The notes under the pieces were generated by a model. That model saw nothing but the letters and a program-made list of their open reading frames with translations, was not told the origin of the DNA and did no database searches. Shown here in pieces: positions 55,683 to 60,923 of a DNA stretch of 60,923 nucleotides. Position 1 is the first letter of the stretch. Each line of letters starts with the position of its first letter. The position numbers were made by a program, and so were the translations under genes. This DNA comes from an uncultured SAR116 cluster alpha proteobacterium. Lineage in GTDB: Bacteria > Pseudomonadota > Alphaproteobacteria > Puniceispirillales > Puniceispirillaceae. Location of the stretch: contig CACGLE010000005.1 in the NCBI GenBank assembly GCA_902573725.1, positions 1-60,923 on the forward strand. Direction: 5' to 3'.

Positions 55683-56675
55683 ATGAAACCGTCATTTACT
55701 TTTTTTTGTGATGCTAATAGCAGCATGGGCATGGGGCATTATTCACGATGTAAACGGGTTGCAAAAGCCATTTCACATCATTGTAAAAAGCTTTGCAATA
55801 TCAGTTTTCAAGGTGACCTGAAACCACGTCTTAGGGAGGAAATAGTTTCATTAGATTGGAAATATTTAAACAAAAATGCCGCCATTGATCGAATGCCAAA
55901 TCATATTGCTATTTTTGACAGTTATACAATTACTCAATCAGATCTTGACTACATTACATCACAACATCATGCCGCCGTATTTATAGATGATTTTAATCGT
56001 CACGATTTCTCCAATATTGATTTAGTGGTGAATTTTCGGTTTGGGTATAATTTCGATGATTATGACGTTAAGCGAGGATGTTTTGGACTGGAATATTTTC
56101 CTGCAGATTTAGATATGGTAAAAGTGCGCAAAGATGAACTTGAAAAACCTGCCTTTATTGAAAAACCAATCAGGTCTGTTCTTTTATACCCCGGTGGACT
56201 GTCAAACTTAAGCATACAGGCAATTATAAGTGCTATCGATTACCATTTATCTGGAACAACCATTCTTGTTTTATCTGGGCTAAGTAATCAGTTTAGAGGA
56301 CTTTTTTCTAAGTTTAATTTAATTCAAATCATTAATATATCAGACTCAATTAATATGGTTGTAAATCAAGCCGATGTAGTAATTTGTAGCGGTGGATTAA
56401 TAAAATATGAAGCTGGTTTCTGCCTTACTCCAAATGCTTGCATTAATCAAACGATTGACCAATGTGATGATACTCAAATTTTAGCTAATGCCAATCTTAC
56501 ATATAATTTTGGACTTGAGGAAGAATTGCATAAAGAACCAAAAAATTTTATTACAAATATGGGTGAATTCTTCTCTATTAAAACACGCGAGGAACAAAAA
56601 AAATCGATGAAAATTTCTTATAAAACCGAATCAATCAATAATATCACAACAGCAATTATTGGGTTGTTAGCATGA
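55683..56675 (+). CDS. pseG: PseG-like UDP-sugar hydrolase
   Basis: This 330-residue GT-B-like protein has the N-terminal GMGHYSRCKRVAKAI, which carries the PseG catalytic histidine, and VFIDDFNRHDF in the middle. The UDP-binding half shows LLYPGGLSNLS near residue 165 and VVICSGGLIKYEAGF near 235. PseG removes UDP from the 2,4-diacetamido-trideoxy-altropyranose before PseI acts. It overlaps the next gene by 4 bp. Confidence 0.78.
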   Translation: MKPSFTFFCDANSSMGMGHYSRCKRVAKAISHHCKKLCNISFQGDLKPRLREEIVSLDWKYLNKNAAIDRMPNHIAIFDSYTITQSDLDYITSQHHAAVFIDDFNRHDFSNIDLVVNFRFGYNFDDYDVKRGCFGLEYFPADLDMVKVRKDELEKPAFIEKPIRSVLLYPGGLSNLSIQAIISAIDYHLSGTTILVLSGLSNQFRGLFSKFNLIQIINISDSINMVVNQADVVICSGGLIKYEAGFCLTPNACINQTIDQCDDTQILANANLTYNFGLEEELHKEPKNFITNMGEFFSIKTREEQKKSMKISYKTESINNITTAIIGLLA

Positions 56676-57343
56676 TAAACTCAGACTTAAAACAAACTGA
56701 ATGGAACGCCATTGCGGACTTAGAAGAAGATTATGGCAAACAAGTTTTGCGGCCTATTGGTGACCAAGACTGGGCTGAACTGGCCGAAGATATTAGCAAA
56801 AAATTGCGCTTAAATGTTCCTACCCATAGCTTGCTTGATATAGGCTGCGGTAATGCGTTTTTACTTACATACTTCCAAAGTGAGATTGGTTCAATTACTG
56901 GAATTGATTATGCTCCAGCAATGATTGAAGCGGCGCAGAAAAATATTCCTGGTGGCATTTTTTCGGTAGGTAATGCGAGCTCATTAAATTTTTCTGCTGA
57001 TTATTTTGATCGAACACTATGCTACTCCATTTTTCATTATTTTCAGTCAGATGATATGGTTTTTAATGCCCTCGACGAAATCTGCAGAGTAACCAAACCT
57101 GGCGGCATCGCCCTGATTGGTGACTTGCTTGATAAAGACAAAGAACAGCAAATAAAATCTAACAGTGACTTGTTAATTGAGGCTAAACTGTCACTTATAA
57201 AGCGTTACTCTGAATGGAGATTTATCGACCTTCCAAGAGTGTTAGAATATTTAGAGACGAAAGCAAAAAAAGTTGAAGTATTGGAACAACCTAAGAATTT
57301 TAAATGTAGCTATTACAGGAAAGATTTACGAATTTGGTTTTAA
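56672..57343 (+). CDS. Class I SAM methyltransferase
   Basis: This 223-residue protein has a Rossmann methyltransferase core with LLDIGCGNAFLL near residue 52, GIDYAPAMIEAA near 72, NASSLNFSADYFD near 96 and the post-motif KPGGIALIGDLLD near 136. It may O- or N-methylate the sugar or its lipid carrier. It overlaps both neighbours and is part of the operon. Confidence 0.8.
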   Translation: MINSDLKQTEWNAIADLEEDYGKQVLRPIGDQDWAELAEDISKKLRLNVPTHSLLDIGCGNAFLLTYFQSEIGSITGIDYAPAMIEAAQKNIPGGIFSVGNASSLNFSADYFDRTLCYSIFHYFQSDDMVFNALDEICRVTKPGGIALIGDLLDKDKEQQIKSNSDLLIEAKLSLIKRYSEWRFIDLPRVLEYLETKAKKVEVLEQPKNFKCSYYRKDLRIWF

Positions 57344-58263
57344 AAACTACAAATAAACTAGCATCTGTATTCGCTCGTGACCACGTTAACTTAACAGCAA
57401 ATGGTAGTATAGCGATCTATATAGCGCTGAAGGCTTTAGACCTGATGCCACAATCTTCTATCATGATGCCTTCAATATGCTGTCCTTCTGTTTTAAGTGC
57501 CATTCATTTAGCAGGTCATAAACCTATAATTGCCGACATTGATCCAGTAACTTTTGCAACAGAACGTAAACAGGCGGAATTAGCTTATACACCTGATTGC
57601 AAAGTGATAATCGCTGTCCATGCTTATGGAAGGCCTTGTGATATTTTGGATCTATGCCAATTCTGTAAAGAAAAAGGCGTCGTGCTGATTGAAGACGCAT
57701 GCCTAGGATATGGAAATTATATTGGTCACCAACCTATCGGGTCATTTGGAGATATATCAATCCTTAGCTTTGGGTATGACAAACCACTATCTTGCGATGG
57801 TGGCGGTAGTTTAATGACAAATGATAACAAGCTCGCTACAAGATTTACTCAACTTTTAGCACAAAACCCAATTCTTTCTATGCTTCCAAAAACTCAAGAG
57901 TTATTGGTTGAGAAACTTCCTCTTTTGCCTGAATATGTTCGAGCCAGAATTGCAAATAGTAAACGGTATTATTCAGAAATTGTTGCCAAAAATATTAGTT
58001 GCCCAGAACCAGATTGGGGCTATTGGAGGCTACCTGTTTTAGCAAAAATAAATCGGGATAAAATTGTAAAAACTGCAGCTATGAATGATTTAATAATCAC
58101 TACCCATTATCGTTCCCTAAGTGGATTAGCAACTTTCTCGAACTCGCCTATTGCAGATGAAATTGACCAACAAATAATGAATCTTTTTGTTCGAGCAGAA
58201 ACAAGCTCTAATGAAATTGAACGGACAATTACTTTTTTGAATGAGCATGCAGATGACAAATAA
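57334..58263 (+). CDS. DegT/DnrJ/EryC1/StrS-family aminotransferase
   Basis: This 309-residue protein has LTANGSIAIYIALKAL near residue 20, HKPIIADIDPVTF near 63, VLIEDACLGYGNY near 118, which holds the cofactor aspartate, and the candidate PLP lysine in LSFGYDKPLSCDGGG near 148. It is shorter than most family members at the C-terminus. A TTG start overlaps the upstream stop by 10 bp. Another amine-adding step on a sugar is likely. Confidence 0.78.
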   Translation: MVLKTTNKLASVFARDHVNLTANGSIAIYIALKALDLMPQSSIMMPSICCPSVLSAIHLAGHKPIIADIDPVTFATERKQAELAYTPDCKVIIAVHAYGRPCDILDLCQFCKEKGVVLIEDACLGYGNYIGHQPIGSFGDISILSFGYDKPLSCDGGGSLMTNDNKLATRFTQLLAQNPILSMLPKTQELLVEKLPLLPEYVRARIANSKRYYSEIVAKNISCPEPDWGYWRLPVLAKINRDKIVKTAAMNDLIITTHYRSLSGLATFSNSPIADEIDQQIMNLFVRAETSSNEIERTITFLNEHADDK

Positions 58264-58873
58264 AATTAAAAATTATTATGCTGAACTGTTTAAAAAACAT
58301 GGTAACTCGCCTGCAGCAGTCCAGCATATATCTACTGAAGACCAATACAAACGATTTGATGTGCTCTGTTCAGATATCTCTAAAAACACAAGCATTATTG
58401 ATGTTGGTTGTGGCTTAGGAGATATGTTGTCATATTTGCGTGCAAAGGGCTTTCAAGGTAAATATTTAGGTTTAGATTTTGTAAATGAATTTATACAACA
58501 TAATAAAAAATTTTATAATGCTGACTTGAAAGCCAATTTCATGATTTTTGACATTTTAAAGGACGAATTTCCCAAAGGTTATGAGCAAATCATCCTCAGT
58601 GGTGTGTTTAACAATATTACAGACAACAATGAGTATTTCGCCAAAACTACCCTTCAGAAAATGTTCAATGCCTCAACTAAACAAATTAGTTTTAACATGA
58701 TGTCTACTTATGTTGATTACACGAATGATAATCTTTTTTATTACAACCCCTTAGATATATTTGACTTCTGTAAAAGAAATCTTTCAAAGCACCTATTGCT
58801 TAAGCACGATTATGGGTTAGGCCAAAATCAATACCCGTACGAATTTTCCATATTTGTGAGGAAAGAGGGTTAA
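58241..58873 (+). CDS. Class I SAM methyltransferase
   Basis: This 210-residue protein has motif I SIIDVGCGLGDML near residue 48, YLGLDFVNEFI near 73 and the core strand IILSGVFNNIT near 108. There are three candidate ATG starts within the first five codons, all inside the end of the previous gene. It is the second methyltransferase in this operon, which suggests two methylation events or two different products. Confidence 0.78.
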   Translation: MSMQMTNKIKNYYAELFKKHGNSPAAVQHISTEDQYKRFDVLCSDISKNTSIIDVGCGLGDMLSYLRAKGFQGKYLGLDFVNEFIQHNKKFYNADLKANFMIFDILKDEFPKGYEQIILSGVFNNITDNNEYFAKTTLQKMFNASTKQISFNMMSTYVDYTNDNLFYYNPLDIFDFCKRNLSKHLLLKHDYGLGQNQYPYEFSIFVRKEG

Positions 58874-59599
58874 ATGCGCTGTGCAATAATGCAACCAACC
58901 TATCTTCCATGGATAGGGTTTTTTGACCTAATTGATGCGGTTGATATATTTGTGTTGCTAGATAACGTAAAAGTTGAAAAAAGTAGCTGGCAAACACGAA
59001 ATCGCCTTCGCTCATCATCTGGTGAAGTATTATTAACCGTTCCTATTTCCACGCCTAAAGGGAGCCTATACACTTTAATAAATGAAGCCACTATTGATTA
59101 CAAAAAGCCTTGGATAAAAAAACATTTGCGGACTATCGAACAAAATTATAGCAAATCAATATTCTTCCCCTACTTTTACCCTGATGTAGAACGTATCTTA
59201 AATGAAAAATATGTCTATTTATCAGACTTGAACGCTGAACTTATTTCAACGATGTGTAGTTATATAGGAATAAAAACAAAAATTCTAAAAGCTTCAGCAT
59301 TACCAAATTTTAAAGAAGTTAAACAAGAACGACTTTTATCAATATGCCAGCATCTAAAAGTTAACGAATATTATTCCCCAAAAGGATCGGCTGTTTATTT
59401 GGACGAAGGAAATCACGGCGGCATACTTAGCGATCATAACATAAAAGTGATCTACCAAGATTTTGTGACACTTGAATATAAGCAAAGGTTTTCACCGTTC
59501 ATCGCTTACTTAAGTGCAATTGACGTTATTTTTAATCTTGGCGCCAAAAAAACCAAACAACTTATAGAAAATGGCCGAAATAGTATTTTTCAAGACTAA
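58874..59599 (+). CDS. WbqC-family protein
   Basis: This 241-residue protein opens with MQPTYLPWIGFFDLI, the WbqC hallmark, followed by VLLDNVKVEKSSWQTRN near residue 32 and YYSPKGSAVYLDE near 172. WbqC-like proteins occur in O-antigen and surface glycan clusters; their chemistry is not well defined. It starts right after the preceding stop codon. Confidence 0.88.
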   Translation: MRCAIMQPTYLPWIGFFDLIDAVDIFVLLDNVKVEKSSWQTRNRLRSSSGEVLLTVPISTPKGSLYTLINEATIDYKKPWIKKHLRTIEQNYSKSIFFPYFYPDVERILNEKYVYLSDLNAELISTMCSYIGIKTKILKASALPNFKEVKQERLLSICQHLKVNEYYSPKGSAVYLDEGNHGGILSDHNIKVIYQDFVTLEYKQRFSPFIAYLSAIDVIFNLGAKKTKQLIENGRNSIFQD

Positions 59600-59620
59600 C
59601 AAATACCAAGTAATAGAGAG

Positions 59621-60487
59621 TTACCACATGCGTGGGTCGATAACGGCAGGATTATCCTCGGATAAAGTACTATAGTCATTTGGTGCAATGTCAATATCTG
59701 ATACCGTGATCGCTTCTTGCAATTGGCTCACGCTTGCAGCACCAATGATAATATGATCCACATCATTAAGCGATTGAATAAAATTTAGTCCGAGCTGTAA
59801 TGGTGTTAGCTTCAGATCATTTGCAAATTTATGAAATCGAAGCAATGCCTGATACGCGTCTGGTTTTTTCACCTCCACTTGATCTAATGGCATCAAAAGT
59901 AAGCCCTGTAAAAAAGCAGAACGAACGTGAATTTCGATTCCATTTGCCTTTAATTCAGCTAATCCACCCGTCCTCAAAAATCGTTGATCAAATATATTTA
60001 ATGGCAGTTGAACCAGATCAATACCGCCTTGTTGAATAATACGGCAAACATCTTCCACCTCATAAATAGAAACACCAATTTTTTTACATATGTTTTGTTC
60101 TTTTAAATATTCCAGCGCAACGCGTGTTTTTGCTCCAATTTCAGTAACCATTGTTTTTGGGTCGTGGCAAATAACACCATAAAAACGTTCAACGCAAAGA
60201 TTAGTAAGTGAGTGCCTAATAAGTTGAACCGCACGGTGCTTCATGGATGTTTCATCTTTAGCGTCAATATTATCAATTTTACTTACAATATTGAATTTTG
60301 AGATTAAGCTACTCTTACCAAGCCTACGTTCTGCATTTCCATAACTCGCTGCTGTATCAATAATTTTTAACTGATGGGAATGAGCAAGCTTTAAAATATT
60401 ATTCAATTCATTATCTGTGCATATATCCCCAGAATTTGATATACCATATGGCATTCCAAATTGCACAGTCCCAAGACCTAGTTTCAT
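59621..60487 (-). CDS. Aldo/keto reductase family protein
   Basis: This 288-residue TIM-barrel oxidoreductase has GLGTVQFGMPYGISN near residue 4, IIDTAASYGNAERRLG near 41 with the catalytic Asp and Tyr, IGVSIYEVEDV near 136, VQLPLNIFDQRF near 157 and a C-terminal NADPH-binding region HIIIGAASVSQLQ near 250. It is found in many nonulosonic acid and O-antigen clusters. It is on the opposite strand to the operon and converges with wbqC, so it is expressed separately. Confidence 0.85.
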   Translation of the reverse strand: MKLGLGTVQFGMPYGISNSGDICTDNELNNILKLAHSHQLKIIDTAASYGNAERRLGKSSLISKFNIVSKIDNIDAKDETSMKHRAVQLIRHSLTNLCVERFYGVICHDPKTMVTEIGAKTRVALEYLKEQNICKKIGVSIYEVEDVCRIIQQGGIDLVQLPLNIFDQRFLRTGGLAELKANGIEIHVRSAFLQGLLLMPLDQVEVKKPDAYQALLRFHKFANDLKLTPLQLGLNFIQSLNDVDHIIIGAASVSQLQEAITVSDIDIAPNDYSTLSEDNPAVIDPRMW

Positions 60488-60678
60488 GAGAAGTTTACCA
60501 AATTATTGTTTTATTAGTTAATCCATTATGCAGTTGTTTTAAGATAAAATATAGTTATGATTTCCATAATCAAGTTTTTGTAAAATAATGAAAAAGGTAT
60601 ATTGTCATCTATATACACCAAAATCATAATTTATATAAGAGCAACCATAATCGGTTCTTGATCAATGCACCACAGGGG

Positions 60679-60897
60679 ATGAGAATACTGAACCAGTTTA
60701 TTCGAAGATTAAATTTCATAGAGTTTACCCACTCTGATATTATTGCTAAGATTCTAAGAAGTCTAAATAAATATTATGACCTCATAAGAGATTTTATGAT
60801 TAAATATGAGTTCACTAACTTTGTTGATGTTCTGCAATCAAAAAAATTCCACACTAATTTTTTAAAAAATTATAATCTGCCTACCTCCGAGGGTTAA
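60679..60897 (+). CDS. Short hypothetical protein
   Basis: This open frame of about 72 codons starts at ATG 60679, preceded by GGGG; a TTG at 60658 would add seven codons. It is basic and helical (NQFIRRLNF, IIAKILRSLNKYYDLI). It lies just before the start of a gene that runs out of the window. I recognise no family and it may be a chance frame or a fragment. Confidence 0.3.
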   Translation: MRILNQFIRRLNFIEFTHSDIIAKILRSLNKYYDLIRDFMIKYEFTNFVDVLQSKKFHTNFLKNYNLPTSEG

Positions 60898-60901
60898 AAA
60901 A

Positions 60902-60923
60902 ATGCCTACTAAAATTATTTCCA
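60902..60923 (+). CDS. Start of a gene cut by the window end
   Basis: An ATG at 60902 follows GAGGG (60889-60893) at good spacing and opens a frame reading MPTKIIS before the sequence ends. Only seven codons are visible, so nothing can be said of its product. Confidence 0.4.

Noticed and set aside
1-60923. CRISPR array, rRNA genes, insertion sequences
   Set aside because: No regularly spaced repeats, rRNA core sequences or transposase frames were seen on either strand.

Overview
The window is AT-rich, densely packed bacterial chromosome. It looks like a free-living, probably marine alphaproteobacterium. The clues are an XdhAB/XdhC xanthine dehydrogenase, a membrane cytochrome-c urate oxidase (PuuD), a two-domain BMP-type nucleoside importer ATPase, and a pseudaminic-acid type sugar cluster. 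The taxonomic call is an inference from gene content; no rRNA or marker gene is present.

Layout. (1) 86-5115: a small integrative element bounded by 58-bp direct repeats of the 3' end of a tRNA-Arg(CCG). It carries a tyrosine integrase broken by one in-frame TAG, an Mrr-type restriction endonuclease, an AIPR-family phage-resistance protein, and, between the two divergent effectors, a GC-richer segment full of nested and crossing inverted repeats that may be a structured RNA. (2) 5.2-8.1 kb: a fatty acid desaturase, a zinc-ribbon methyltransferase, a small zinc-ribbon protein and strong hairpins. (3) 8.2-22.3 kb: a purine salvage and catabolism block. A nucleoside/purine ABC importer (ATPase, two permeases, BMP binding protein) is followed by an 8-oxoguanine deaminase-like hydrolase, XdhC/XdhB/XdhA on the other strand, 5-hydroxyisourate hydrolase, PuuD and OHCU decarboxylase. 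Together these take xanthine, hypoxanthine and 8-oxoguanine to urate and then to allantoin. A pseudoazurin-like copper protein gene with an in-frame TAG lies tail to tail with puuD and was found by reading the non-coding strand. (4) 22.3-34.6 kb: YczE-like membrane protein, MetY with a divergent Lrp/AsnC regulator, a PhnZ-like HD protein beside a cysteine-poor sirtuin, a fused 5-oxoprolinase/hydantoinase, a tungstate/molybdate-type transporter without its binding protein, a Lys-rich tail-anchored protein and an ABC-2 exporter. (5) 34.8-43.1 kb: LpxH-like phosphoesterase, aldose epimerase, a damaged methylmalonate-semialdehyde dehydrogenase, a frameshifted MBL-fold hydrolase facing two small cyclic-nucleotide-binding proteins, an SMR pump, a divergent ribosome-recycling-factor-like protein, an MFS transporter and a GFA-family protein. 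(6) 43.1-60.9 kb: a long surface-sugar operon with an ABC flippase, PseB, an RmlD-PseC fusion, acyltransferases, several PLP enzymes, an SpsF-type cytidylyltransferase, PseI, an FAD oxidoreductase, PseG, methyltransferases, WbqC and an aldo/keto reductase. It makes a nonulosonic acid of the pseudaminic type, probably in a modified form.

Four genes are interrupted. The integrase and the pseudoazurin gene have in-frame TAG codons. The MBL hydrolase and methylmalonate-semialdehyde dehydrogenase have frameshifts in homopolymers, and the dehydrogenase also has an internal deletion. This could be real gene decay, or in the two homopolymer cases sequencing error.
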